NCBI RefSeq assembly: GCF_001546115.1
Contig: NZ_KQ955209.1
Location: forward strand, 890,643-954,642
Length of the DNA stretch: 64,000 nucleotides
Direction of reading: 5' to 3'
Origin: Paracoccus aminovorans
GTDB lineage: Bacteria > Pseudomonadota > Alphaproteobacteria > Rhodobacterales > Rhodobacteraceae
Every line of letters begins with the position of its first letter. Within the stretch, counting starts at the first letter, position 1. The position numbers and the translations under genes are program-made. Under the pieces are notes generated by a model, which saw nothing but the letters and a program-made list of their open reading frames with translations, was not told where the DNA came from and did no database searches. Shown piece by piece: positions 37,172 to 46,670 of this stretch.

Positions 37172-38326
37172 TTACGCAAAGGCCATGCAGCCGGCATGGG
37201 CGCAGGGTTGGCGGCGCCCTTCGCCGACAGGCAACCCGTCCTTGTTCAGCGGCCAGACCGCGATCTCCTGGCTGACCACGGCGGCGACCAGAAGATGCGC
37301 TCCGTCGGGCGAAAGCGCGATGGCGCGCGGGTTTTCGACATGCAAGGGCCGGGTGTCGATCGGCTCGGGGCGGCCATCGGGATGCAGAAGGCAGGTGGTC
37401 AGGGCCTCGGGGCCGCGCAGCAGCAGGTAGAGCCGGCTGCCGTCGGCGCTGATCGCCATGTCCGAGGGCATAAGCGCGGGCTGCGGTCCCGCGGACGGCG
37501 CCCAGGGGGCGATGGCGGCGATCCGCTCCAACTCTCCATCCGCGCTCCAGCGATAGGCGTGCAGCAGGGGGGCGGTTTCGAAATTGGCGTAGAGCACCGG
37601 CAGGCGGGGATGGGTCAGGCAGCTGCGCGGCGAACTGCCCGGCGGGGCGGGGATGTCCCGGACAGGGTGCAGCGTTTCCCCCGCCTGCCGCAGCAGCGTG
37701 ACCTGGTCGCCGCCCTTGTCGCAAATGGCAAAGAGATCCGTGCCGGGAAGCTGGCGGATGCAATGCAACTGCGAATGGGTCTGGTCCGGCAGGGCGCCCC
37801 GACCGTCGTGGGGGCGAACATGGCAAGGCGGCTGGATGCGCCCGGCATCGTCCAGGGGAAACATCACCGTCGCGGCTTCATCGTATTCCAGGACGATTTC
37901 ATAGCCCTGCGCGGTCTTGCGGGTGCGGGTGACCGGGGTATGACCGGTGTGATGCACCACCAGCAGGTGCCGGCCCTCTGCGTCCAGCGTGGCGTGACAG
38001 GGCAGCGTTCCGAAACTGGGACTGCGCGAGATCTCGGTTAGCGCGCCGGTCTCGGGGTCGATGCGAAAGGCGGCGATCATGCCGCCGCCGCCACGCTTTC
38101 GGTCGGGCAGGGTCATTGCCTCATGCAGCGCGTAGAGCACGCTGCGCCTGGCGTCATGCAGCAGATAGCCGACCGACAGTTCGGGGGCGACGCGGCCGAC
38201 CGCGGCGACAGCGCCGGTCTCGCAGTCGAAACGGTGGATCCCGATGCCGAATTCGCCGGCGGGGGGCGGCGACCACGAGGACGGCCCCTTGCGCCGGCTG
38301 CCGACATACAGGAAAGCCGGCCGCAT
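37172..38326 (-). CDS. Lactonase family beta-propeller protein
   Basis: 384 residues of the YbhE/6-phosphogluconolactonase-type seven-bladed propeller. Blade repeats recur (DPETGALTEISR, ADGSRLYLLLRG, SPDGAHLLVAA). The start ATG 38324-38326 overlaps the FadJ stop by one base (TGATG). Family members hydrolyse sugar or muconolactone-type lactones; the substrate is not evident here. No signal peptide, so cytosolic. Confidence 0.82.
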   Translation of the reverse strand: MRPAFLYVGSRRKGPSSWSPPPAGEFGIGIHRFDCETGAVAAVGRVAPELSVGYLLHDARRSVLYALHEAMTLPDRKRGGGGMIAAFRIDPETGALTEISRSPSFGTLPCHATLDAEGRHLLVVHHTGHTPVTRTRKTAQGYEIVLEYDEAATVMFPLDDAGRIQPPCHVRPHDGRGALPDQTHSQLHCIRQLPGTDLFAICDKGGDQVTLLRQAGETLHPVRDIPAPPGSSPRSCLTHPRLPVLYANFETAPLLHAYRWSADGELERIAAIAPWAPSAGPQPALMPSDMAISADGSRLYLLLRGPEALTTCLLHPDGRPEPIDTRPLHVENPRAIALSPDGAHLLVAAVVSQEIAVWPLNKDGLPVGEGRRQPCAHAGCMAFA

Positions 38327-40422
38327 CAGCGCCCGGTCCCGTTCAGCTCGGCCAGGCTGCGGCCCTCCGCGACCAGCTGTTCCAGCAGCGGCGGAATGCT
38401 CCAGCAAGCGGGGTCGGCCAGCGCTAGGTCGCGGAGTTCGTCGAGCACCTGAGACAAGCCCCATTCGTCCGCTTGCAGCATCGGGCCGCCGCGCCAGCGC
38501 GGGAAGCCGTAGCCATGCACCAGCACCAGGTCGATATCGGCCGGACGGCGAGCGATACCCTCGCGGACAATGTCGCAGCCTTCGGCGATCATCGCCAGCA
38601 CCAGCCGACGCGCGATCCCTTGCGGCCCCTGCTGCAAGGGCGCGATGCCGCTTTCCTGCGCGACCTGCGCGATCAGGGCCGCAACCTCGGGCGAGGGGCT
38701 GGGGGCGCCGTCCACGTAATCGAACCATCCGCGGCCGTTCTTGCGCCCCAGCCGGCCCAGCTCTTCGACCATGCGGTCGGGCAAGCCGGTTTCGCGCGGC
38801 GAAAGCGGCAGGCCGGCGCGGCGCTTGCGCTGACGGTTGGCATGGGCGATGTCGAGCCCCGACAGATCCTGCGCGGCATAGGGGCCCATCGCCATGCCGT
38901 AATCGGCCATGGCCGCGTCCACATCGGCCGGTTGGGCGCCGCGCAGAAGCGCGCCGTCGGCTTCTTGGCGATAGCGCATCAGGATGCGATTGCCGATGAA
39001 GCCGTCGCAGACCCCGGCCTCGACGGCGATCTTGCCCAGCCGCTTGGTCAGCGCGAAGGCGGTAGTCAGGCTCTGGGCCGAGGTTTCCGAGGCCCGGATC
39101 ACCTCGACCAGCCGCATCAGATGGGCGGGTGCGAAGAAATGCAGCCCCAGGCAGCGCTCGGGGTGCGCCAGGCCGGCAAAGATCGCGTTCACGTCCAGGT
39201 AGGACGTATTCGTGGCCAGCAGCGTTTCCGGCGGCAGATCGCGAGCCAGCCGGGCGAAAAGCGCCCGCTTGGCATCGAGATCCTCGTAGATCGCCTCGAT
39301 GGCCAGATCGACCGGGGACAGGGCTTCGCCGCCATGAAGGAAGCGGAGACGCGCGAGCTGCTGCTCTGCCTCATCCCGGGCCATCTTGCCGCGGCCGACC
39401 GCCTCGTCGAAGAGCTTGCGCAGGTTCGCTTTCGCGCGATCGCTCGCGGCCTCGTCATGCTCGAGCAGCGCGATTTCCAGCCCGGCGCCCTGCAGGGCAT
39501 AGGCGATCGCCGCCCCCATGGTGCCGCCGCCCGCGACCAGCGCGGTCTTCAGCGGCGCGGGGGTCAGCCGGGCGACGGCGGGCGCCGCACCGGCGCTGCG
39601 TTCGGCAAAGAAGACGTGCCGCAGCGCGCGGGCCTGCGGCGAGGCCCGTAGCTCCAGGAAAGCGGCGCGCTCTTGCGCCAGACCTTCCGCCAGCGGCAGG
39701 CGGGCAGCGGCTTCGACCAGTTCGATCGCCTTCAGCGGCGCGACCTGGGCCCGCAAGCGCTTGCGCGCGTGAAGCCGGGCGGCCTCGCCGGCATCCGGTG
39801 CGGGGGCAGGGCAGGGCAGGTCGTCCAGCGCCAGCCGCGCCAGCAGCGCTGCGTCCAGCGCCAGCGCGGCGGCCAGGGGATCGTCGGAGAGGGCATCGAC
39901 CAGCCCCAGCCGGGCGGCCTCGGCGCCCTTGACCAGCCGGCCGGTCGAGATGAGCGGCAGCGCCGCCTCGACGCCGATCAGTCGCGGCAGGCGCTGGGTG
40001 CCGCCCGCGCCGGGCACTACGCCCAGCGTCACCTCGGGCAGGCCGACCAGGGCGTGGGGCGTGGCAATGCGGGCGCGGCACGCCAGCGCGATCTCGAACC
40101 CGCCGCCAAGCGCCGCGCCGTTGATCGCGGCGATGGCCGGCAGGGCCGAAAGCCGCGCCAGCACATCCGGCAGTTGCGGGTCCAGCGCCGGCCCGTCGAA
40201 TTCGCGCGTATCGGCGCCGGCGACAAAGGCGCGGCCGGCGCCGGTCACGATCACGCGGTCGGCCTCGCCGCCCCCGAGCGCCTTCGCGGCTTGGTCGCAG
40301 GCGTCGAGCAGCGCGGCGCGGACCGCCTGACCCAGCACGTTCACCGGCGGATTGTCGATGGTGATGACGAAGGCGCGATCCTGCAGCCCCGTCCGGACAG
40401 GCATTGCCGTCGGCTCGGTCAT
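38326..40422 (-). CDS. Bifunctional enoyl-CoA hydratase/3-hydroxyacyl-CoA dehydrogenase (FadJ-like)
   Basis: 698 residues. The crotonase domain (about 15-190) has catalytic Glu110 (GGGFEIAL) and Glu130 ([20 protein letters not shown]). The NAD domain begins near residue 295 with [19 protein letters not shown], and the dehydrogenase helical domains follow ([14 protein letters not shown] with catalytic His, CDGFIGNRI). It hydrates an enoyl-CoA and oxidises the 3-hydroxyacyl-CoA. It lies 4 bp after a stand-alone enoyl-CoA hydratase gene. Confidence 0.93.
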   Translation of the reverse strand: MTEPTAMPVRTGLQDRAFVITIDNPPVNVLGQAVRAALLDACDQAAKALGGGEADRVIVTGAGRAFVAGADTREFDGPALDPQLPDVLARLSALPAIAAINGAALGGGFEIALACRARIATPHALVGLPEVTLGVVPGAGGTQRLPRLIGVEAALPLISTGRLVKGAEAARLGLVDALSDDPLAAALALDAALLARLALDDLPCPAPAPDAGEAARLHARKRLRAQVAPLKAIELVEAAARLPLAEGLAQERAAFLELRASPQARALRHVFFAERSAGAAPAVARLTPAPLKTALVAGGGTMGAAIAYALQGAGLEIALLEHDEAASDRAKANLRKLFDEAVGRGKMARDEAEQQLARLRFLHGGEALSPVDLAIEAIYEDLDAKRALFARLARDLPPETLLATNTSYLDVNAIFAGLAHPERCLGLHFFAPAHLMRLVEVIRASETSAQSLTTAFALTKRLGKIAVEAGVCDGFIGNRILMRYRQEADGALLRGAQPADVDAAMADYGMAMGPYAAQDLSGLDIAHANRQRKRRAGLPLSPRETGLPDRMVEELGRLGRKNGRGWFDYVDGAPSPSPEVAALIAQVAQESGIAPLQQGPQGIARRLVLAMIAEGCDIVREGIARRPADIDLVLVHGYGFPRWRGGPMLQADEWGLSQVLDELRDLALADPACWSIPPLLEQLVAEGRSLAELNGTGR

Positions 40423-40426
40423 GGGC

Positions 40427-41209
40427 TTAGTCCTTGGCCAGGAAGGCTTCGACGGCGCTGCGATGCTCGGCCGAGCTGTAGCAGATCGCCTGGCTGCGCC
40501 CACCGAGTTCGAAGATCTCTTCCAACCCGGTCTCGTAGCTTTCGTTGAGGATGGTCTTGCCAAGCGCCATTGCGGTCAGCGAGCCCCGGCTGAGCTCATG
40601 CGCCCAGCCAAGGGCGGTCTCCATCAGCGCCTCGGGCGCGGCCGAGCGATCCGCAAGACCGATGCGCAGCGCCTCTTCGGTCGCCACGCGGCGGCCGGAA
40701 TAGATCAGGTCCTTGGCGCGGGCCAGTCCGACGCGCCGGGGCAGCAGATAGAGGCTGCCGCCATCCGGGATCAGGCCGCGCAGCATGTAGCTGATGGCGA
40801 AAAAGGCGCTGTCCGAGGCCAGCACGAAGTCGCAGGCCAGCGCCAGATCGGCGCCCAGGCCGACTGCCGGGCCGTTCACGGCAGCGATCACCGGCTTGTG
40901 GAATCCGTGAATGCGCGCGATCGCCTTGTGGGTGCGGATCTGGCGGCGGAAGCCGTTGAAGGCGATCTGCCCCGCCGGCGCATCCAGCCGGGCCCGCATG
41001 GCGGCGATGTCGCCGCCCGCGCAAAAGCATTTTCCGGCGCCGGTCACGACCACGGCGCGCACATTCTCATCAGCCTCCAGCGCGTCCAGCCGTTCGAGCA
41101 GGGCCTCGCGCATCGCGTCGTCGATGGCATTGCGGCTCTCGGGCCGATTGAGGGTCAGCACGGCGATATCGTTATGCAGCTGGTATGCGACAGCCTCGGT
41201 TCCACGCAT
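40427..41209 (-). CDS. Enoyl-CoA hydratase/isomerase family protein
   Basis: 260-residue crotonase. The CoA-binding segment GKCFCAGGDIAAM and oxyanion-hole stretch NGPAVGLGADLALACDFVLA are present. The second catalytic acid lies around SYMLRGLIPDGGSLYLLPR, where Asp replaces the usual Glu, so it may be an isomerase or hydrolase rather than a hydratase. ATG 41207-41209 has AGAGGAG upstream; a longer frame start exists but lacks a ribosome site. First gene of the operon, divergent from the LysR at 41331. Confidence 0.86.
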   Translation of the reverse strand: MRGTEAVAYQLHNDIAVLTLNRPESRNAIDDAMREALLERLDALEADENVRAVVVTGAGKCFCAGGDIAAMRARLDAPAGQIAFNGFRRQIRTHKAIARIHGFHKPVIAAVNGPAVGLGADLALACDFVLASDSAFFAISYMLRGLIPDGGSLYLLPRRVGLARAKDLIYSGRRVATEEALRIGLADRSAAPEALMETALGWAHELSRGSLTAMALGKTILNESYETGLEEIFELGGRSQAICYSSAEHRSAVEAFLAKD

Positions 41210-41330
41210 TCCTGTTCTCCTCTGGGCTGGCCGTTTGCCGGTTTTGCCTATACCCATTCAGCCGAAAGTGGGCTGCCAAATTGGTTATGGCGCTGTCGAC
41301 TTGTGTTATCATCACCAGGGAGGGGGGCAG

Positions 41331-42578
41331 ATGAGAGACGATATCGATACCGCCGAAACCGACGGGGCCCAGCTGCATACGATCCGAATCTTCCTCAGCG
41401 TTGCCGGGGAGGAGAGCATCGCGCGGGCGACGCGAATCCTCAACAAGGCCCCTTCGGCCGTCTCGCGTGCGGTGGCGGAACTGGAAAAGAGCATCGGCAT
41501 GTTCTTGTTCGATCGCGGGGCAAGAGGCATCCAGTTGAACGACTATGGTCAGCTGGTGCTGGCCCGCGCGCGGCGTATCCGGGCGGAACTGGCCGAGGCC
41601 GCCGCCGATCTAGCGCGCATGAAGCCACGCAAATCCGCCGCCTCCCCCAGCGCGATCGAGCACCTGCTGTTCAACAACCGCAAGCTGATGCTGCTGATCC
41701 ATCTTGTCGAAACGCGCAAGATTTCTGCGGCGGCCGAACGGCTGGGCATCACCCAGTCGGGCGCCAGCATGTCGCTGGGCCGGATCGAGGCGGCATTGGG
41801 CGCGACCCTGTTCCATCGCGGCCTGCAAGGCGTCATTCCGACCGAGACGGCCAACCGCGTGGCGATCCGGGCAAAGCGCGTCTTCGCGGAATTGCGCCAC
41901 ATGGCGCTGGATGTCACCACGGTCTCGGGCGATTACGCCGGAACGGTGGTGATCGGCACGCTGCCGCTGGGGCGCACGCGGGTGTTTCCGATGGCGATTG
42001 CCGATGCGATCTCGCGCCATCCGGGCATCCGCGTGACCACCATCGACAGTCCGTTCCACCAGCTCATCGACGGGCTGCGCTCGGGCGAGATCGACGCCAG
42101 CCTGGGCGTGCCACGCAAGGAGACGGATTTCACCGGGCTCGTGATCGAGCCGCTGTTCGCCGACCGGCTGACCGTGCTGGCAAGGCGGGGGCATCCGCTG
42201 GCCGGAAAGCCGATCAGCCTTGCCGAACTTGCCCGCAGGCAATGGATCCTGCCCTGGCACAGTTCGCCCAGCCGGGCGCTGTTCGATGCGCAATTCCTGG
42301 AGGCCGGGATCGCCCCGCCGCAGGCCAGCATCGAATCCGCCGATCTGGCAGTGGTGCGCCAGCTGCTGGCCAGCAGCGACGCGCTGGCGCTGGCCTCGGC
42401 CAGGCAGATGGAGGTCGAGCTGGAATCCGGCGCGCTGGTCGAACTGGATGCCGGCTTTACCGGGATGGAACGCCAAGTCTGCCTGATGCTGCGGGAAGGG
42501 GCGATGCTGTCGCCGGTGGCCATGGTGCTGGTCGATGCGCTGCGCGGGCAGGCTGCGGCGCTTCAACGCGAGGCCTGA
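41331..42578 (+). CDS. LysR-type regulator with two HTH domains
   Basis: 415 residues. HTH one about 17-75 (SIARATRILNKAPSAVSRAV), HTH two about 120-180 (KISAAAERLGITQSGASMSL), then the effector domain from about 200 (TVVIGTLPLGRTRVFPMAIA). ATG 41331 follows GGGAGGGGGG. It is divergent from the enoyl-CoA hydratase operon (121-bp gap) and convergent with selB, overlapping its 3' end by 16 bp. Clear homologue of the 35125 regulator; together with the 44854 locus it may mirror the arrangement at 31.5-36.4 kb. Confidence 0.88.
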   Translation: MRDDIDTAETDGAQLHTIRIFLSVAGEESIARATRILNKAPSAVSRAVAELEKSIGMFLFDRGARGIQLNDYGQLVLARARRIRAELAEAAADLARMKPRKSAASPSAIEHLLFNNRKLMLLIHLVETRKISAAAERLGITQSGASMSLGRIEAALGATLFHRGLQGVIPTETANRVAIRAKRVFAELRHMALDVTTVSGDYAGTVVIGTLPLGRTRVFPMAIADAISRHPGIRVTTIDSPFHQLIDGLRSGEIDASLGVPRKETDFTGLVIEPLFADRLTVLARRGHPLAGKPISLAELARRQWILPWHSSPSRALFDAQFLEAGIAPPQASIESADLAVVRQLLASSDALALASARQMEVELESGALVELDAGFTGMERQVCLMLREGAMLSPVAMVLVDALRGQAAALQREA

Positions 42579-44566
42579 CCCCCGGGGCGCTTGCGACGGC
42601 TGCGCGGCCGCTCGAAAAACAGCTTGCGCGGCAGCCCCGCCTCGGCCAGCGCGGCGCGCTGGAAGGCGGCGTCCAGATCGGCGACGATGCGGCGCCTGTC
42701 GCCCCGGCGCAGGGCGATGCCGGTGCGGTCGAAGAATTCCAGCACCTCGATCAGCAGGTTGCGGCCCAGACCTGTGCGGTCGCGCAGCCTTGCCACGTCG
42801 AACCCCGCCTTCGATTGACCGCTCAACGCGCTGGCGTTGGCCGCGATCTCGCGAAGCGCGCTGTCGAGCATGTGGCGCGTGGCCAAGATGCGCCAGATCT
42901 CCATGCGGCCGCGATGTTCGAACAGCTGTTCGGCGATGGCGGCTTCCGGGATGCGGCTGGCATCGGCCAGTTCCCGCAACCCGAAGGACGAACGCCCAAG
43001 GACCGCTGCCGCGGCCAGGATGCGCTGCCATTGCGCCTCCGATCCGGGCGGAACTGGCGGCGCATGGTCGGGCCGATGCACGAAATTGCCGCGCACCGCC
43101 AGTCTGCCCTGCTCTCGCAGCCGTTGCAGGATGGTGCGGCGCATCTCGCGCGACAGGCGAAAGGGCAGGTCGGCCAGCACCGCCGCGACCGGCCGCCCGG
43201 CAAGCGCGGGCTGGGCGGCATGGAAGCTGTCGAGGCCGGCGATCATCGCCGCCTCGGCCCGCTCGGCGGTTCGGACCGATAGCGCGAGGCGGCCGCCGGG
43301 ACCGCAGCGGACCACGTCGGCGTCGGACAGCAGCGTCTCGATGCGCGGCTGGGCGAGATTGCGGCGCAGGGCAAAGGCGCCCGCATCGACCTCGGTGCCA
43401 GGCCGGGCCAGCAGGTCGCGAAACCCGGCGCCGGGATCGGGGCGGCGCAGGGCAGCCCAGAGCGGCTCGGGGTCGTCGTCGCGGCGCCGGCGATGGGGCG
43501 CCAGCGGATCGACGACCTGGCCGCCGGCCAGCGTTTGCCGGGCGGCGGCATCGCGCAGCACGAAGGCGTCGCCCGCGACGGCGCAGACCGGGCGGGCCGT
43601 GACCAGATGGGCGACGCCGCTTTCCCCGGCGGTCAGCGTCGAATGGCCATGCAGCAGGACGCGGCAGGGCATGTCGGTCGTGCCGATGTGCAAATGCATC
43701 TGGCTGTTGTGGCGGATGCCGTTTGCGACCGCGCCCGAAATCCGCAGATCCACCGTCAGCCGTTGCGAGGCACAAAGCTGGCCCGGCGCCAGCAGCCAGT
43801 CGCCGCGGCGCACCTGGTCGAGCGCCACCCCGCGCAGGTTGATGGCGCACCGGTCGCCCGCGACGGCGCGCGGAACCTGGCGCCCAGCGGCTTGCAAGCC
43901 GCGCACCCGCACCGTTTCACCCGAGGGCGCGAGGATCAGCTCGTCTCCGACGGCAACGGCGCCGTCCCTGATCGCCCCCGACACGACCGTGCCCGCCCCC
44001 GGCACCGTGAAGGCCTTGTCGATGGCCAGACGAAAGCCGAGCCCGGCTTCCTTATCGGGCTTGGGTCGCGTGGCGGCCTGGCGCAACAGCCGGGCGAGCG
44101 CGTCGATGCCAGCCCCCGTGGCGGCGCTGACCGGCAGGATCGGGCAGCCCGCCAGCGCGGTGCCGACAAGAGTCCGGGTGATTTCGCGGTCCAGCAAGGC
44201 GATCCGTTCGGGATTCGCCAAATCGGACTTCGTCAGCGCGACGACACCCTGCCGGATGCCCAGCAAGTCCAGGATGTCGAGATGTTCCAGCGTTTGCGGC
44301 ATGATGCCATCATCAGCGGCAACGACCAACAGGGCGAAATCGGCCGCGCCGGCACCGGACAGCATGGTCGGGATGAAACGCTCATGCCCGGGCACATCGA
44401 CGAAGCCGACGGTCCCGGCCACGTCGGTCCAATAGGCAAAGCCCAGGTCGATCGAGATGCCGCGCGCCTTTTCCTGCGGCAGGCGGTCCGTCTCGGTGCC
44501 GGTCAGGGCACGGATCAGCGCGGTCTTGCCGTGATCTACGTGACCCGCGGTAGCGATCAGGAACAT
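42563..44566 (-). CDS. selB: Selenocysteine-specific elongation factor
   Basis: 667 residues. It delivers Sec-tRNA to UGA codons by binding GTP, the tRNA and the SECIS hairpin. The GTPase domain has G1 GHVDHGKT (8-15), G3 DVPGHERF and G4 TKSD. Beta-barrel domains follow, and from about 440 a C-terminal array of winged-helix repeats that binds SECIS (VARLRDRTGLGRNLLIEVLE near 600). Length is near other bacterial SelB proteins (about 610-650). It is divergent from its probable substrate gene, the UGSC selenoprotein, across 287 bp. Confidence 0.96.
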   Translation of the reverse strand: MFLIATAGHVDHGKTALIRALTGTETDRLPQEKARGISIDLGFAYWTDVAGTVGFVDVPGHERFIPTMLSGAGAADFALLVVAADDGIMPQTLEHLDILDLLGIRQGVVALTKSDLANPERIALLDREITRTLVGTALAGCPILPVSAATGAGIDALARLLRQAATRPKPDKEAGLGFRLAIDKAFTVPGAGTVVSGAIRDGAVAVGDELILAPSGETVRVRGLQAAGRQVPRAVAGDRCAINLRGVALDQVRRGDWLLAPGQLCASQRLTVDLRISGAVANGIRHNSQMHLHIGTTDMPCRVLLHGHSTLTAGESGVAHLVTARPVCAVAGDAFVLRDAAARQTLAGGQVVDPLAPHRRRRDDDPEPLWAALRRPDPGAGFRDLLARPGTEVDAGAFALRRNLAQPRIETLLSDADVVRCGPGGRLALSVRTAERAEAAMIAGLDSFHAAQPALAGRPVAAVLADLPFRLSREMRRTILQRLREQGRLAVRGNFVHRPDHAPPVPPGSEAQWQRILAAAAVLGRSSFGLRELADASRIPEAAIAEQLFEHRGRMEIWRILATRHMLDSALREIAANASALSGQSKAGFDVARLRDRTGLGRNLLIEVLEFFDRTGIALRRGDRRRIVADLDAAFQRAALAEAGLPRKLFFERPRSRRKRPGGQASR

Positions 44567-44716
44567 GCTTCGACTTCCGTTATTGCCTCGGCCCCGGAAG
44601 GCCGCCGTTCATTGATGCCCGTCAGCGGGCGACGGCACCGACTCGCGCCGAAAGCCGTGCAGCCGTTGGGCTCGTGCCGCGATTTTCGCAGAAGCGCGCA
44701 TGATGGCAGGGTCTCG

Positions 44717-44730
44717 TTTCGTGATACCTG
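44717..44730. promoter_or_regulatory. Candidate shared operator in the selB/selenoprotein gap
   Basis: TTTCGTGATACCTG matches TTTGTGATACCAGG of the Cys-type locus (33664-33677) at most positions. It lies 124 bp before the selenoprotein ATG and 150 bp before selB. The rest of the 287-bp gap (44567-44853) has no gene. A regulator of the tandem-HTH LysR type would be the first suspect. Confidence 0.35.
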
Positions 44731-44853
44731 CTTCGCGGATGACGACTTTGCGGGCAGGATGGCGGCATGGAGGATTCGGCCTGCCGCCTGCGGGCCGCAA
44801 AAGGTTGGGTCCAAGCCATGGCCTTGCCGAAAATGCACGAGAAAGGAGGATCC

Positions 44854-46557
44854 ATGACGGAAACCTATGACGTCGTCTGGCCAAGCGGGCGCCAGATGCA
44901 TCAGGGACACAGGCTTGCCAAGAGGCTCGACACCCTCGAGGGCAAGACCGTCGCCCAGCTCTGGGACTGGGTGTTCAAGGGCGACATCATGTTCGACATC
45001 TGGGAACGGGAGATGACCAAGCTCTATCCCGGCATCAAGTTTGTCAGCTGGCGCGAGTTCGGCGAGATCCACGGCGCCAACGAGCACGAGGTTCTTGAAG
45101 CCCTGCCCCAGAAACTGAAAGATTTCAACGTCGACGCGGTGATCGTCGGCGTCGGATGCTGAGGCTCCTGTACGGCCGCCGTGACGCGTGCCAGCGCCCT
45201 GGTTGAAGAACTGGGATATCCGACAGTCACCATGCTCTGCTCCGGTTTCGTGAACCAGGGCAAGATGACTGCCAAGGGGCTTGGAATGCCCAATCTGCCT
45301 CATACCATCCATCCGGGTCACGTGAACTTCGTCCCCGACGAGCAACTTGAGAAGACAGTCGCAGGGCCGATGCTTCAGCAGGTCGTCCATGGCCTGACCG
45401 TGCAACCGCCGGAAGAAGGCTATGTTGCCGAACCTGACAAGACCGACGTCGTCTTTTCGGGCGCGTTCGACGAGGTGCAGGAGCATTTCCTCGAAAACGG
45501 CTGGAGCGAGGGCATGCCCGTCGTCCCGCCCACGATCGAGAAGGTCGAGGCGTTCCTGCGCCACACGCCGCGCGATCGCGACGAGGTGCTGGGCAAGGCT
45601 TTGCCCGCCAGCCGCGAAGCGACCGTCTGGAGCGTGGCCGTCAACGGCGTCATGTCGGGCTGCCGGCCGGAATACATGCCCGTGCTGGTCGCCATCGTCG
45701 AGGCGATGATGGATCCGGTCTTCGGTCACGAACATCTGGGCCACACCCCGGCCACCGAGACGCAGATCGTCGTCAATGGCAAGATCCTGAAGGAACTGGG
45801 CTTCAACTTCGGCCAGGCCGCGCTGCGCCCGGGCTTCCAGGCGAATACCAGCATCGGACGGTTCTGGCGGATGTATCTGCGCAATGTCTGCGGCTTTATC
45901 CCGCATGGCACGGACAAGGGCTGCTTCGGCGGCAACTTCCGGATCGTGCTGGCCGAAAGCGAGGATCTGACCCATGAAATGGGCTGGCCCACGCATGCCG
46001 AGGACGAGGGCTATGCCTTCGGCGAAAACGTCGTGACCATCACCGCCTGCACCGAGATGACGCAAGCCATCGAAGTGGGCGATCCGCACGCGGAACAGAT
46101 CCTGAAGAACATCGAGGCCCGCATGGCGGACAACAACATGTTCATCCAGTTCTTCTTCCGCGGAATGGTGACACGGCCGCTGGTGGTCATCACGCCGGCG
46201 ATCCTGAAGGTGCTGACCGACCAGGGCTGGACCAAGGAGCGGGTGCGCAAGCACTTCTACGAGAATGCCAAGCTGCGGGTTTCCCGCCTGTCGGGCATGA
46301 TCCTGAACCGCTTCTATCGCGGGATCAACGAGAAGTGCTGGCCCGAACAGCTTGGCACCTCGATGGATACCGACCGCGACATCCAGATGGTCTCGAAGCC
46401 CGAGGACTTCCTGATCGTCGTCGCCGGCGATCCGGACCGCGACCATACGATGATCGGCTCTGGCAACGGCTATATCGGCTTCCCCGTGACCCGGAAGGTT
46501 GATCTGCCGGCAAACTGGGACGAGCTGGTGGCCGCCACCAGGCTCGGGAGGAAATGA
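44854..46557 (+). CDS. UGSC-family selenoprotein (in-frame TGA = Sec103)
   Basis: 567 residues when TGA 45160-45162 is read as selenocysteine. The motif is GVGC-Sec-GSCTAAVTR. The frame and homology continue without a break after the TGA, and the 31566 paralogue has TGC there. The start ATG 44854 follows AAGGAGG. N-terminal domain about 1-190 (TYDVVWPSGRQ ... Sec ... LCSGFVNQGKMTAKGLGMPN). C-terminal domain about 200-560 (WSEGMPVVPPT, GCRPEYMPVLVAIVEAM, ITACTEMTQAIEVGDP). Cytosolic by appearance. Known only as the UGSC-containing selenoprotein family; reaction unknown. Adjacent to selB (divergent) and upstream of an ABC transporter operon. Confidence 0.95.
45160..45198 (+). promoter_or_regulatory. 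UGA recoding site with candidate bacterial SECIS hairpin
   Basis: Directly after TGA (45160-45162), bases 45174-45179 pair with 45186-45192, leaving U45189 bulged and a six-base loop CGUGAC (45180-45185) that contains GU. A lower GGC/GCC stem (45163-45165 with 45196-45198) can close it. The loop starts 18 nt past the UGA, the spacing and GU-in-loop plus bulged-U design known for E. coli fdhF, although there the bulge is on the 5' arm. Confidence 0.7.
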
Positions 46558-46560
46558 GAT

Positions 46561-46593
46561 GCTACCCCCGCCTCCGATGGCGGCGGGGGTAGC
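46561..46593 (+). terminator. Hairpin between selenoprotein and binding-protein genes
   Basis: Perfect 12-bp stem (46561-46572 with 46582-46593, nine-base loop) starting 3 bp after the selenoprotein stop. No T-run follows. It may end or attenuate the selenoprotein transcript before the transporter genes. Confidence 0.55.
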
Positions 46594-46670
46594 CCACGGA
46601 TCCCGCGGTCTCTTGTAGCGGGGCCGCTCGTCTGTTTCTGGCTTGCGATGGCGGGCCAAGGGAGGAAGCA

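Noticed and set aside
40352..43282. 976-residue plus-strand frame
   Set aside because: It overlaps three convincing genes (hydratase, LysR, selB) in other frames and has no recognisable motif.
44767..45162. Short ORF ending at TGA 45162, and a separate ORF from about 45181 to 46557
   Set aside because: They are the two halves of one selenoprotein gene. The paralogue reads through with TGC, the TGA lies at the redox motif, and selC/selB/selA/selD are present.
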